A stretch of DNA of 35,722 nt, taken from positions 1 through 35,722 of the forward strand of contig JANXMC010000026.1 of NCBI GenBank assembly GCA_025354825.1, in the 5' to 3' direction. The notes under the pieces were generated by a model. The model did not search any database and was not told where the DNA came from. It was given only the letters and a program-made list of their open reading frames with translations. Both the position numbers and the translations under genes were made by a program. The stretch is from Myxococcales bacterium (GTDB taxonomy: Bacteria; Myxococcota_A; Polyangia; Polyangiales; Polyangiaceae). Shown here one piece after another: positions 1 through 8,709 of the stretch; the first letter of the stretch is position 1; every line of letters begins with the position of its first letter.

Positions 1-576
1 GCCGGCCACGAGACGACGGCCTCGGCGCTCGCGTGGTCCCTCTACTTGCTCGCGCGCCATCCGGAAGCCTACGCACGTGCAAAGGCCGAAGCCGCGGTGT
101 TCCGAGGTCGCCGCATCCGCGCCGAGGATCTGCCGCGCCTCGGCTACTGCCTTCGCGTCTTCAAAGAAGCGATGCGCCTTTACCCACCCGTGTACTTTTT
201 CGGCCGGCAGGCGATCGAAGCGGTGCGAATCGGTGAATACGATCTGCCCCGCGGGTCGGTGGTTTTGGTGAGCACGTATGCGCTTCAGCGACGCGCCGAG
301 ATTTGGCCGAACCCAGAGAAGTTCGACCCCTCACGCTTCGAAAAAGCCGCCGAAGAAGCGCGACACCGCCAGGCCTATTTGCCATTCGGCTCGGGCTCGC
401 GCACGTGCATTGGCAATCACTTCGCGCTGATGGAAGGGCCTATCGTCCTGGCAACGCTCCTCGCGCGGGCAGACCTCACGCAGGTCGACGATCGCGTCGT
501 CGAGCCCGACGCAACCGCCACCCTACGGCCGCGCGGGGCGATCTTGCTTCGCGTGTCGAACGTCCACGCCGCGTAA
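1..576 (+). CDS. Cytochrome P450, C-terminal part (5' end outside window)
   Basis: The frame is open from base 1 and gives 191 residues of a heme-thiolate monooxygenase that would insert oxygen into a lipophilic substrate using an external redox partner. The visible part begins in the I helix with the oxygen-activating motif AGHETT. It continues through the K-helix ExxR motif (KEAMR), a PERF-like stretch (FDPSRF) and the heme-binding loop FGSGSRTCIG, whose Cys is the axial ligand. The reading runs to a normal end about 60 residues after the heme loop, as expected for a soluble bacterial P450. The N-terminal half lies outside the window. It is followed after 44 bp by a TolC-like gene on the same strand. 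The substrate is not predictable, and a tailoring role for the pathway at 8710-22985 is only a possibility. Confidence 0.95.
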   Translation, partial: AGHETTASALAWSLYLLARHPEAYARAKAEAAVFRGRRIRAEDLPRLGYCLRVFKEAMRLYPPVYFFGRQAIEAVRIGEYDLPRGSVVLVSTYALQRRAEIWPNPEKFDPSRFEKAAEEARHRQAYLPFGSGSRTCIGNHFALMEGPIVLATLLARADLTQVDDRVVEPDATATLRPRGAILLRVSNVHAA

Positions 577-620
577 TCGCGCGAGCGGCGCCCGGCGAGT
601 TGGGCCATCGTAGCGCGGAA

Positions 621-1982
621 ATGAGGCCCCTCGCTTTTCGCTCCTCGCTGTATCGAACGCTCGCGCGTTTCACCGTCGTGGCGAGCCTCACCACCGCGCT
701 GGTGCGTGAGGCGCGCGCGACCGACGCTCGCACGCTGACGCTCGCCGACGCGATCGCGCTCGCGCGGGCGAACGCCCCTTCGGTACGAGCGGCTCTCGCT
801 CGCGTGACCGTGGAGGAGGCGCGAATCGACGTCGCGCGCGCGACGACGCTCCCCGTGCTCACCGCGTCGGCGACGGGCGAGGCGTTCCTCGCGCACGGCG
901 CGCTCTACGTCCCCGGGGTCGTCTCGACGGACACGTCGTACAGATATCTCACGGCCGATGCGACGCTCAGCGCGTCGTGGGTAATGACCGACTTCGGTCG
1001 CACGTCCCGCGCAACGAGGGCCGCCGCGCTCACGGCCGATGCAGCGTCGCGAAGCGCGCGCACCGAGGAGCTCGCGGCGGCCACGCAGGCCGCGCTCGCG
1101 TTCCACGTGGTCGTCTACGACGACGAGCTTCGCGCAGTGGCCGAGGCGACCCTCGCGCAACGGGAACGACAGCTTTCGATCACGCGCGCCCTCGTGAAAG
1201 CGGGCGTGCGAAATCCCATCGACGAATTGCGAGCGTCGGTCGCGCTCGAAGCGTCGAAGCTCGATGTCGCGGCCGCAGACGGCACGTCGCGAAAGGACGC
1301 GGCGAGCCTCGCGTCGGCCCTGGCCCTCGACCCCGCGACCGGCGTGAACGTGACGCCTGCAAACGATGTCGAGGTCGATAGCGACCCCGCGCGGGCGGGC
1401 GATGCGGCCGTGCGCGAGAGCCCCGCGGTGAGCGAGCTTGCGCGCCAGGCGGAGGCCGCGCGCGCGCGCGGATCGGCAGCCCATGCGGGCCGGTACCCCA
1501 CCCTCGCCTCGCGGGCGAGCGGCGGCGTGCGCTACACGCGAGGGCCGGATTTGGGCATCGCATCGCCATCGCAACAGGCCGAGGCGGCGATCGTTCTGAG
1601 CGTGCCGCTGTTCGATGGATCTGTGAACGCAAAGGTGCGCGTGGCGGATGCGGAGGCCGACGTCGCGGACGCCGAGCTTGCGCGCGTGACCCTCGCGGTG
1701 CGCACGGAGGCGACGAGCGCCGCTCTCGACGTCGCGCGTGCCCGGGCCATTGGCGAGCAAGCCGAGAGGCTCGCGGCGGGTGCGCGCGCGAACCTGTCGC
1801 AGGTCGAAGCGCGCTACGCGTCGGGGCTCATGACGCCTCTCGAGCTGCTCGATGCTCAGGGCGTCGACACGACGGCGAGGGTCGCGGTCGTCCGTGCGAA
1901 ACGGGATGTCGCCCTGGCGAAGACGCGTTTGCTGAGCACGACGGGCCGCCTTCTCGGTGCGCCCCGGGACGAGCGCCGCTGA
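621..1982 (+). CDS. TolC-family outer-membrane efflux channel
   Basis: Predicted 453-residue outer-membrane factor of the OEP/TolC family, which forms the outer-membrane exit duct of tripartite pumps. I chose the ATG at 621 because it gives a signal peptide: a basic start (MRPLAFRSSLYR), a hydrophobic run, and an A-x-A-like cleavage region near residues 30-35 (REARATDA). The frame is open further upstream but that part overlaps the P450. The mature protein opens with the family's typical 'LTLADAIALARANAP' segment and contains two similar Ala-rich helical halves. The second half carries the usual 'VEARYASGLMTPLELLDAQ' type sequence. It lies 44 bp after the P450 and convergent to the small gene at 2042. 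The inner-membrane partners are probably the adaptor and RND permease on the opposite strand at 3758-8068. Confidence 0.93.
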   Translation: MRPLAFRSSLYRTLARFTVVASLTTALVREARATDARTLTLADAIALARANAPSVRAALARVTVEEARIDVARATTLPVLTASATGEAFLAHGALYVPGVVSTDTSYRYLTADATLSASWVMTDFGRTSRATRAAALTADAASRSARTEELAAATQAALAFHVVVYDDELRAVAEATLAQRERQLSITRALVKAGVRNPIDELRASVALEASKLDVAAADGTSRKDAASLASALALDPATGVNVTPANDVEVDSDPARAGDAAVRESPAVSELARQAEAARARGSAAHAGRYPTLASRASGGVRYTRGPDLGIASPSQQAEAAIVLSVPLFDGSVNAKVRVADAEADVADAELARVTLAVRTEATSAALDVARARAIGEQAERLAAGARANLSQVEARYASGLMTPLELLDAQGVDTTARVAVVRAKRDVALAKTRLLSTTGRLLGAPRDERR

Positions 1983-2041
1983 TCGCGAGCGCTATCCCAC
2001 ACGCCGTGGAGCGCGCCGCACGGAGACGGCGCGCGCGCAGC

Positions 2042-2425
2042 TCACTTCTCGATGCCTTCGACGAAGAACTCGTAGGGCGCGCAGCGGTACCACTGCCCAA
2101 TGTCTTGGCGGTATTTCACGGTCACGCGGCCGCCGCCCTTTTCGGCTTCGCGCAGCGCCACCAGAAGCGGCGCCTCGTCGCGGCTGTCGTCGATTGAGAA
2201 CTCCCACACCTCGGTCTGCGCGATTCCGCTCCCCTGGGTCGCGAGCTCGGCCGACACGTATTTGCAGTAGGGGGGCCCTTTGATGGAGACCCTACGAACG
2301 ATGCCCGTTCGGCTGCCGCGCGAGTATCCGTAGTGCCACCAGAGGTTGAGCGGCACGATGCTCAAGCCGAGCAGGGCGACCACGATCAGGGTGAGGATAA
2401 TCTTGGTCTTCCGCGCGAGGGCCAT
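2042..2425 (-). CDS. Small membrane-anchored protein of unknown function
   Basis: 127 residues. The N-terminus has a short basic tip and one strong transmembrane segment (about residues 8-30), then a roughly 95-residue soluble domain. That domain contains two Cys (in PPYCKY and WYRCAPYEF) and ends with a short strand-rich part in which a 'VTVKYRQ...WYRCAPYEFFV' pattern is visible. Small proteins with this 'anchor plus Y-R-x-C-x-x-Y-x-x' plan occur in many bacteria and are often misannotated; I do not assign a reaction. The frame has the strong third-position GC preference of a real gene. It ends 59 bp from the convergent TolC gene, and the Cys-rich gene at 2450 lies directly upstream on the same strand. 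Confidence 0.75.
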   Translation of the reverse strand: MALARKTKIILTLIVVALLGLSIVPLNLWWHYGYSRGSRTGIVRRVSIKGPPYCKYVSAELATQGSGIAQTEVWEFSIDDSRDEAPLLVALREAEKGGGRVTVKYRQDIGQWYRCAPYEFFVEGIEK

Positions 2426-2449
2426 GCACGTCGAGTAGCACAGGCCCGG

Positions 2450-2677
2450 TCATCTGCGTAAACCGCGGGTGCGGAGCCGAGGGATGGACGGCGGCGACGA
2501 CGCGCAGGCGGCGCACCGCCACAAATCGCGGCATCCCGGCTGGATCTCGCGCGCCCAACCGGCGCGTACGAGCTCCTCGCGGGCGTGCTCGAGGTCGCGC
2601 CCCTCGACGGCGCCGGAGGACTTCGAGCAGCGGGCGCAGAGCGCCTCCCATCGGCCGGGTCCGACACGATCGGGCAT
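2450..2677 (-). CDS. Small Cys-rich, zinc-ribbon-like protein
   Basis: 75 residues from the ATG at 2677. Cysteines are at 14 and 17 (CARC) and at 49, 55 and 58 (GCRDLWRCAAC). This gives two CxxC knuckles separated by a helical, charged stretch (EGRDLEHAREELVRAGW), consistent with a small zinc-ribbon fold. Nearly every codon ends in G or C, unlike the competing frames here, which is the main reason I believe it is coding. An in-frame upstream extension to 2797 would overlap the hydrolase start and is less likely. No clear Shine-Dalgarno sequence was found. It reads in the same direction as the small membrane protein 24 bp downstream. Function unknown; it may bind metal or nucleic acid. Confidence 0.55.
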   Translation of the reverse strand: MPDRVGPGRWEALCARCSKSSGAVEGRDLEHAREELVRAGWAREIQPGCRDLWRCAACASSPPSIPRLRTRGLRR

Positions 2678-2764
2678 TGAGAACAGAGTGTGCCGCGCGG
2701 GGCGGCGTCGGCAATGGATTTGGGAGCTTTGCATTCCGCCGGCAACTTCTGTATCCCAGCCGCA

Positions 2765-3733
2765 ATGCGTCACGACGGCACCGAATCTGCAGCCCACGCG
2801 CCCGAGAAGCTCACGATCGCCGCCTCCGACGGGTTCGCCCTCGCCGGCGTCCGGTGGCTTCCGAAGGGCGCCCCGCGCGCCATTCTACAGCTGTCCCACG
2901 GCATGTCGGAGTACGCCGCGCGCTACGCGCCTTTCGCGACGGCCTGCGCTGCGGCGGGCATCGCCGTGTACGGCCACGACCATCGCGGCCACGGCGGCTC
3001 GGTCGACGCAAACACGCCCCTCGGGCACTACGCAGACGCAGACGGCTTTGCGAAGGTCGTGGGCGATCTGCTGAGCGTGAACAGCTTCGCGCGCGCCAAG
3101 CACGCGGGCGTGCCGGTGTTCTTTTTCGGCCACAGCATGGGGTCGTTCATCGGGCGTCGCTTCCTTATCGATCACGCGAGCGCCGTCGACGGCGCAATCT
3201 TGAGCGCCACCGGCTGGCGTCTCGGAATTGGCAATCGCGTGCTGAAGAAGGTCGCGCAGCGCGATGCGAAGAACAACGGGCCGCGCGCGCCGAGCCCTCG
3301 CATGCACAAGCTCGTCTTCGGCACGTTCAATCTCCGTTTTCGTCCGGCACGCACGCCCTTCGATTGGCTTTCGCGCGAGCCCTCCGCGGTCGACGCCTAC
3401 ATCGCGGACCCGCTCTGCGGCTTCGACTGCAGCGGGCAGCTTTGGGCCGATCTCATGGCGGGAGTCTACGCCGTGGAGAAGGACGAGAACGACGCGGCGC
3501 GCCTCTCGCCAAAGCTGCCGCTGATGCTCCTCGCAGGTACGCACGATCCGGTGAGCATGGGCGGCTTCGGCCACGGCCAGCTCGCCGACCGTTACAAGAA
3601 GGCTGGCAATAGCCACGTCACGGACAAGCGCTACGAAGAGGGGCGACACGAGCTCTTGAACGATACGAACCGCGCCGAGGTCACCAAAGACATCCTCGGC
3701 TGGCTCAGCGAGCGGATCGGCGCAAAAGCGTAA
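2765..3733 (+). CDS. Alpha/beta hydrolase, monoacylglycerol lipase / lysophospholipase type
   Basis: 322 residues from the ATG at 2765; an in-frame ATG at 2690 is possible, but the extra 25 residues have no family counterpart. The fold is a serine hydrolase that cleaves acyl esters of glycerol or lysolipids. Visible landmarks are the oxyanion-side HG motif (LSHGMSEYAARY), the segment GHDHRGHG, the nucleophile elbow GHSMG (in FFFGHSMGSF), the acid in GTHDPV and the base in GRHELLND. This order and spacing match the serine aminopeptidase S33/Hydrolase_4 family, which contains monoglyceride lipases. No signal peptide is seen, so it is probably cytosolic. It is convergent with the RND permease, 24 bp away. 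The natural substrate is not proven by sequence. Confidence 0.93.
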   Translation: MRHDGTESAAHAPEKLTIAASDGFALAGVRWLPKGAPRAILQLSHGMSEYAARYAPFATACAAAGIAVYGHDHRGHGGSVDANTPLGHYADADGFAKVVGDLLSVNSFARAKHAGVPVFFFGHSMGSFIGRRFLIDHASAVDGAILSATGWRLGIGNRVLKKVAQRDAKNNGPRAPSPRMHKLVFGTFNLRFRPARTPFDWLSREPSAVDAYIADPLCGFDCSGQLWADLMAGVYAVEKDENDAARLSPKLPLMLLAGTHDPVSMGGFGHGQLADRYKKAGNSHVTDKRYEEGRHELLNDTNRAEVTKDILGWLSERIGAKA

Positions 3734-3757
3734 TCGCGCGAGGGCCGAGAAGGCGCC

Positions 3758-6700
3758 TTACTCGGCCTCGAGGGGCCCGCTTGCGTCGCCCTCGTAGGTG
3801 CGCTCGCTCGCGCCATGCGCATGCGCAGGCGAGGCGGCGCCCTGGACGCCGCGCGGCGTGCGGATCCGATGCGCGATCGTGAGGAGCGCCGGCAAAAGAA
3901 GGAGCGACAGCGGGATCGACATCGCGAGCCCGAAGACGTTGACCCAGCCGAAGGCCGCCCAGAAGACGCCGCCGCCGAGGGTGAGCGGCAAGAGTCCGAG
4001 GATCGCCGTGAGCGCGGTGAGCACGACGGGGCGGAGCCTGTCGACGCCTGCTTGGTAAATCGCACTGCGGAAATCCATCCCGCGGGCGATGAGCTCCTGC
4101 ATGCGATCGACGAAGTAGATCTTGTGGTTCACGTAGACGCCAATCAGCGCGACGAGCCCCAAGAAGGCCATGAAGCCGAAGGGCGTGTGCGTCACGTAGA
4201 GGCCGAAAACGGCGCCTATGAGCGCGAACGGGACGGCCGCGAGGACGACGACGGCGCGCGTGAGGCTCCGGAACATGAGCACGAGAAGCACGAAGATAAT
4301 GAGGAGTGTGGCCGTCGCGGCGATACCCAAATTACGAAAGCTCTTTTCGGTCTCGGCCTGCTCACCGGCGAACGAATAGGCGTATCCGTGGTCCCACGTC
4401 ATCTTGCCGAGGGCGGGCGCCATGGCCGCGAGAACGGCGGACGGTAGCGTGCCGCCGTCGACGTCGGCGCTCACGTCGACCACGCGGCGTGTGTTGCGGC
4501 GGTGGAGCTCGGCGAAGCTCCGCGTAATGGTCACGTCGCCCATCGCGAGGACGGGGACGGCCTTCCCCGTGACGCTCGGAATCGGCGTCTGGGCGACCTT
4601 CTCGAGGGGGTTCTCGCTCGCTTCGGCGCGTTCGAGAACCACTTCGATCGTGTCGCGATCTTTGCGGAACGAGGTGACCTTGTCTTCGCCGTAGACGTAG
4701 CGGAGCGTCGAGCCGACCTGGCCGGGCGTGATGCCGAGGCGTAGCGCACGGTCGGCGTCGATATGAACGCTTGCGAGGGGGATAGACTCGGTGAGCGTGT
4801 CGCTCACGTTCACCGTTCCGGGAACTGCGCGGAGGCTCGTTTTAATCTCTTCGGCGTAACGGCGAAGCTTGATGAAGTCGTCGCCCTGCACGCGGATCAT
4901 CACCGGGTGTGGGACGGGAGGCCCGTGGTAAAGCTCTTCGACGGTAATTCGCACTCCGGGGATCGCCGCGAGGCGCGTGCGGAGGCGCCGCGCGATGGTC
5001 TCGGTCGACGGGCCGCGAAGCTGCACGAGAATGTCGCCGTAGTCTTTGCTCGCGGGGTGAATGGCGCGGCCGAGGAAGATCGTCGGATAGGCGCCGCCAA
5101 CCACCGCCGACGTTCCGCGCACGTCGGCGTCTTGCCGAAGCTCGGCCATCACCTGCGCGACCTTCATCCCCGTGAGCTCGTCGTCCGTCCCGCGAGGGAG
5201 CTCGACGCTGACGAAGAGGACCGGTTTATCGGCTTTCGGAAAAAATTGAAAACCGACTTTGGGGAGTAATGCCAACGAGCCCACGAGCATCGCCACGGCG
5301 AGGAAAAGCACTTTGCCGGGATTCGAAACGACCCACGGAATGCTGAACGAGTAGGCGCGCTTGATGCCGCGAAGGACGATGTTCTTCTCGTCGTTGTGCG
5401 AGCCCGAGTCGAGGCTTCGATCGAACGTCGCCGCGTCCGGGATGGGCGCGACGTTGGGGTCGCCCTTCAAGAAGAAGATCGAGAACCACGGCGTGAAGAG
5501 CTGCGCCACGAAGAGCGATGTGACGAGGGCGAGAATGACGGCGGTGGGGAGCCCTCGAATGAACGCCCCGGTGTCACCGCCCATGAAGAAGAGCGGAACG
5601 AACGACGCGCACGCGACCGCCGTCGTCCCGTTGTTCGCCCAGAAGACGCGGGCGGTTCCGAGGACGGCCGCACGCAGGCCGGAGAGGCCGCGGTCGCGCA
5701 TGAGCGATACGGATTCGGTGACGACGACGGCGTCGTCGACGAGGAGGCCGAGGGCGACGATGAGCCCTGCGATGGAGACTTGCTCCAGGGCGAAACCCAT
5801 CGAGTAGAGGCCGAAGACCGCGCCGGCGATGGCGAGCGGCAGCACCATCGCAACGACGACGGCGGCACGCCACCCCATGCCGAGCGTGATGATGAGCATT
5901 ACGAGAACGACGCCTTCGAGGAGGCTCTGCGTGAAGTTCGAGAGCGACCGCTGCACGGACTCGGGCTGGTCGTGGGCGATGCGAAGCTCGGTGCCGAGGG
6001 GCAGAGAGGCGCGCTCGGTGTCGAGCTTCGCGCGCACCGTGTTGCCGACGTCGATGGCGTTCTCCTGCGCGCGGAAACGGATCTCCATGCCGACGGCGGG
6101 CATGCCGTCGTAGAGCATGCGCTCGCTGGCCGCGCGGAAGTCGTCGTGAATGTCGGCGACGTCGGCGAGCGACACCGTTCGCGTCCCACCTTTGCCGTCG
6201 GCCGATGCGCCGACCGCGATCTGCCCGACGCTCGCCGCATCTTCGAGCTCGTGGTTCACGGCGAGGAGCGTAACGAGCGTTCCGACCTTCACTTCGCCGC
6301 CGGGAACGCGAACGTTGGCGAGCTTGATGCGCGCGGCGACCTGCTCGACGGATAGGTGAAACGTCGCCAGGCGCACGGGATCCAACCGAACGCGGACGGC
6401 CCGCGTTCGGTCGCCGCGAAGGGTGACCGTGGCGACGCCGGGAATCGCGGTGACCACGTCTTTCAGCTGCTTCATCGCGTCGGTCAGCACGCCGTCGCTC
6501 CGATTGCCGGCGAGCGTGACGACCATCTGCGCCGTGAAGGTCGACGACTTCGCACGCGAGACCGCGGGCTCCATGACCTCGGGCGGAAGATCGCGACGCT
6601 TGCCGAGCACCTTGCCGCGCACCGACTCGGCCGCGGTCTCCATCAACGTGCCTTCTTCGAACTTCATCGCGATGAACGCGCGGTTCGGCAGCGCCGTCGA

Positions 6701-6985
6701 CTCGATGAACTCGACGCCGTCCATGCCGAAGAGCTCTTCTTCGACGGGCTTCACGACCTGCAGCTCGACGTCTTCGGGTGAAGCGCCGGGGTAGGGAATC
6801 ATTACGAAGACCATCGCGGGCTCGATGCGCGGGTCTTCGAGGCGCGGAATCTTTTGCCACGCCATGAAGGCGATGAGCACGAGGCCGACAGCGCCCAAGA
6901 CGAGCAGCCGCCAATTGAGAATCGCGCTCAGCGAGAGCCCTATGAATCCGAGGCGATCTGCAGGCAGAGGAGATTGAGGCTTCAT
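3758..6985 (-). CDS. RND-family efflux transporter permease (AcrB/HAE1-like)
   Basis: 1075 residues, the usual length of an inner-membrane RND pump that exports hydrophobic compounds using the proton gradient. It starts with a cytoplasmic tip and TM1 and has two large periplasmic loops (about 50-345 and 580-880) in the duplicated RND plan. TM4 carries the proton-relay pair Asp417-Asp418 in GLLVDDAVVV. In TM10 the motif reads VNHKIYFVD (Asn953-His954-Lys955) where most relatives have V-x-N-N-A-I or AcrB-like A-K-N-A-I, a non-standard relay environment. The end is an acidic tail. It begins 9 bp after the adaptor gene on the same strand, so they form an operon. The TolC partner is at 621-1982. 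It may export the product of the divergent cluster, but this is inference. Confidence 0.96.
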   Translation of the reverse strand: MKPQSPLPADRLGFIGLSLSAILNWRLLVLGAVGLVLIAFMAWQKIPRLEDPRIEPAMVFVMIPYPGASPEDVELQVVKPVEEELFGMDGVEFIESTALPNRAFIAMKFEEGTLMETAAESVRGKVLGKRRDLPPEVMEPAVSRAKSSTFTAQMVVTLAGNRSDGVLTDAMKQLKDVVTAIPGVATVTLRGDRTRAVRVRLDPVRLATFHLSVEQVAARIKLANVRVPGGEVKVGTLVTLLAVNHELEDAASVGQIAVGASADGKGGTRTVSLADVADIHDDFRAASERMLYDGMPAVGMEIRFRAQENAIDVGNTVRAKLDTERASLPLGTELRIAHDQPESVQRSLSNFTQSLLEGVVLVMLIITLGMGWRAAVVVAMVLPLAIAGAVFGLYSMGFALEQVSIAGLIVALGLLVDDAVVVTESVSLMRDRGLSGLRAAVLGTARVFWANNGTTAVACASFVPLFFMGGDTGAFIRGLPTAVILALVTSLFVAQLFTPWFSIFFLKGDPNVAPIPDAATFDRSLDSGSHNDEKNIVLRGIKRAYSFSIPWVVSNPGKVLFLAVAMLVGSLALLPKVGFQFFPKADKPVLFVSVELPRGTDDELTGMKVAQVMAELRQDADVRGTSAVVGGAYPTIFLGRAIHPASKDYGDILVQLRGPSTETIARRLRTRLAAIPGVRITVEELYHGPPVPHPVMIRVQGDDFIKLRRYAEEIKTSLRAVPGTVNVSDTLTESIPLASVHIDADRALRLGITPGQVGSTLRYVYGEDKVTSFRKDRDTIEVVLERAEASENPLEKVAQTPIPSVTGKAVPVLAMGDVTITRSFAELHRRNTRRVVDVSADVDGGTLPSAVLAAMAPALGKMTWDHGYAYSFAGEQAETEKSFRNLGIAATATLLIIFVLLVLMFRSLTRAVVVLAAVPFALIGAVFGLYVTHTPFGFMAFLGLVALIGVYVNHKIYFVDRMQELIARGMDFRSAIYQAGVDRLRPVVLTALTAILGLLPLTLGGGVFWAAFGWVNVFGLAMSIPLSLLLLPALLTIAHRIRTPRGVQGAASPAHAHGASERTYEGDASGPLEAE

Positions 6986-6994
6986 GGTGGGGCC

Positions 6995-8068
6995 TCAGTC
7001 GAGAAGGCGAACTTTTTGGTCGTCCAAGAGAAACTGCGCGCCCTCGCGGACGATGCGGTCCCCCTCTTTCAGGCCGTTGCGAACCAGTACGTCTTTGCCG
7101 TCGGCGCGCTCGACGTTGATCTCGCGCATGCGCGCGTGGGGGTCGTTCGCAACGCCGCCAATGACGAAGACCCACGTTTTCTCCAGGCGATGCACGAGCG
7201 CATCGATGGGGACGCGCACGGCGGAGGCCGCGTCGGCGTCGTCGAAGCGGACCGTGAGAAGCGTTCCCGGGCGAAACGCGAGAGGCGCCGTCGCGAGCGC
7301 GGGCGCGGCACCCGCGGGCGCGACCTCGATGGCATAAAGGCCGTCGTCGCCGGGCGCGGGGGCGATGCTCGTGACGGCTGCGGCGACCTCGGCACCGGTG
7401 CCGTCGAGGACGAGGTGGCAGGGCTTGCGAACCGCAATGCGCGAGAGCTCGCGCTCGTTCACGCCGACTTCGACGACGAGGCGCTGCGTGTCTTCGAGGA
7501 CGAGGACCGGAAGGCCCGGACCTACGGCTTCGCCCGGCTCGGCGAGGCGCTGCAGCACCGTTCCCGCGATGGGCGCCACGAGCTCGCGCTGGCCGAAGGT
7601 TTCGGCCGCGAGCGAAGCGTTCGCCTCGGCCACGTGAAGCGCCGAACGTGCGTCTTCGCGCTGGTTCTCCGGGACGGCCCCTGCCGTCGCGAGCGTGTCG
7701 GCGGCGCGGAAGTCGCGCTGCGCCCGGAGACTCGTCGCGCGGGCGGCGCGAAGGGCGGCCGCGGCGTCGGCATCCCGAAGGCGCGCGAGGAGCTGCCCCT
7801 TCTTCACCACGTCGCCCGTCTTCACCTTCATCACGCCGACGACGCCCGGCGCGTTGAACCCGAGCTTCAACCGCGCGCCCGAGACCACCGAGCCTCGACG
7901 CGTGAGCGCCGGCTCTTGCCGCGAGTGGATCGTCTGCGTGAGCACCGCGGGGCTCGGAGGCGGCGGTACGTCTTCCGCTTTGCGACACGCCGAAGCGAGG
8001 ACGCCGAGGGCGAGCGTACAGGCCAACGCGCGCACACACGCGAGAACGAATATCGGGCGGTGGCTCAT
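6995..8068 (-). CDS. RND pump periplasmic adaptor (membrane fusion) lipoprotein
   Basis: 357 residues. The N-terminal signal sequence ends in a lipobox LASAC with Cys28 as the lipidated residue, so the protein is anchored in a membrane facing the periplasm. Next come the HlyD/AcrA pieces: a beta-barrel entry, the first lipoyl half (PGVVGVMKVKTGDVVKKGQ), an alpha-helical hairpin about residues 105-165, the second lipoyl half (VAPIAGTVLQRLAEPGEAV), then the barrel and membrane-proximal domains (LKEGDRIVREGAQFL). Such adaptors bridge the RND permease and the TolC channel. The ATG at 8068 is preceded by an AGGA element about 10 bp upstream. The permease gene follows after 9 bp. It is transcribed divergently from the megasynthase gene across a 641-bp intergenic region. 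Confidence 0.95.
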   Translation of the reverse strand: MSHRPIFVLACVRALACTLALGVLASACRKAEDVPPPPSPAVLTQTIHSRQEPALTRRGSVVSGARLKLGFNAPGVVGVMKVKTGDVVKKGQLLARLRDADAAAALRAARATSLRAQRDFRAADTLATAGAVPENQREDARSALHVAEANASLAAETFGQRELVAPIAGTVLQRLAEPGEAVGPGLPVLVLEDTQRLVVEVGVNERELSRIAVRKPCHLVLDGTGAEVAAAVTSIAPAPGDDGLYAIEVAPAGAAPALATAPLAFRPGTLLTVRFDDADAASAVRVPIDALVHRLEKTWVFVIGGVANDPHARMREINVERADGKDVLVRNGLKEGDRIVREGAQFLLDDQKVRLLD

Positions 8069-8709
8069 GTCGATTACGTCCTAGTCACCAATCTCGATAT
8101 CGAAGTTGAACTGCGAAGAAGGCGAGCGGTGAAAAGCTCGCGTCGATCACCTAACCTCCCCGAAGAGCCCGAAGACGCTTGGCGTCGGCCCTCGATTTCA
8201 GAGAGGAAACACTCTCTTCCGTTTCATTCCCGCCGCGTGACGCATCGCATTGGACGACGTGATGACGCGCGCGTCAAACTGCAAGCTAGGCCGTGAGCTT
8301 ACGCGACGCCCCGGTGTCGTGCAACGCGCTACCATGCGGAAAGTCGCTGGACGGGGTGCGAACACGCGCTAGAGCAACGGGGTACCGCAGTGCATCATTG
8401 CAACGCCATCGTGCAGCTCTGAAAGATCGAAATGACGCGCGTCTAAGAGCGAGTCTCAATTCCGCCTCGATTTGCGCACGAAGCGGCTACCCACAGTGTG
8501 GGCACACGAGTTGCTAACTCGCATTCGTCTCCCCTTATCGTGTTTCGGTTTCGTCTCTTGCTCGGTAGTCGCGATTCGCAATCGCGCACCTTCCGAGAGG
8601 CAGGGGCTTCCAATGAGGCACTTTGCGGTTTTGGTGAAACCGAGGATATGCCCGGTTATCTGCCGAAACCGTACTTATGCGGTTACGCGCGCACGCGCAG
8701 TGGGGTGAC
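8069..8709. promoter_or_regulatory. Divergent intergenic region with palindromes, upstream of pump and megasynthase
   Basis: 641 bp without a convincing gene, visibly less GC-rich than its flanks. It must carry the promoters of both the efflux pair (leftward) and the 8710-22985 operon (rightward). Visible elements are: a GACGC-TTG-GCGTC hairpin at 8174-8186; a perfect 14-bp palindrome TGACGCGCGCGTCA at 8263-8276 whose left half recurs as ATGACGCGCGTC at 8432-8443; CCCACA-G-TGTGGG at 8490-8502; a GCGATT/AATCGC hairpin at 8571-8585; and close to the start codon CGGTTT (8626-8631), which can pair with AAACCG at 8637-8642 or with a second AAACCG at 8666-8671. CGGTTA also occurs twice, at 8653-8658 and 8680-8685. 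Operator or leader functions are inferred; no -35/-10 pair was clear enough to call. Confidence 0.5.

Noticed and set aside
5574-8039. An 821-codon minus-strand frame overlapping the RND permease and adaptor in another frame
   Set aside because: The translation is an Arg/Ala-rich low-complexity sequence. The other frame encodes the complete RND and adaptor motifs.
6854-8296. A 480-codon plus-strand frame over the adaptor gene running into the intergenic region
   Set aside because: It is a shadow of the adaptor lipoprotein, and its Arg/Glu-rich translation has no family resemblance.
8472-8708. Possible small gene just upstream of the megasynthase
   Set aside because: Codon use is unlike the neighbours, there is no ribosome site, and the frame overlaps the palindromic leader. 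It is better read as regulatory sequence.
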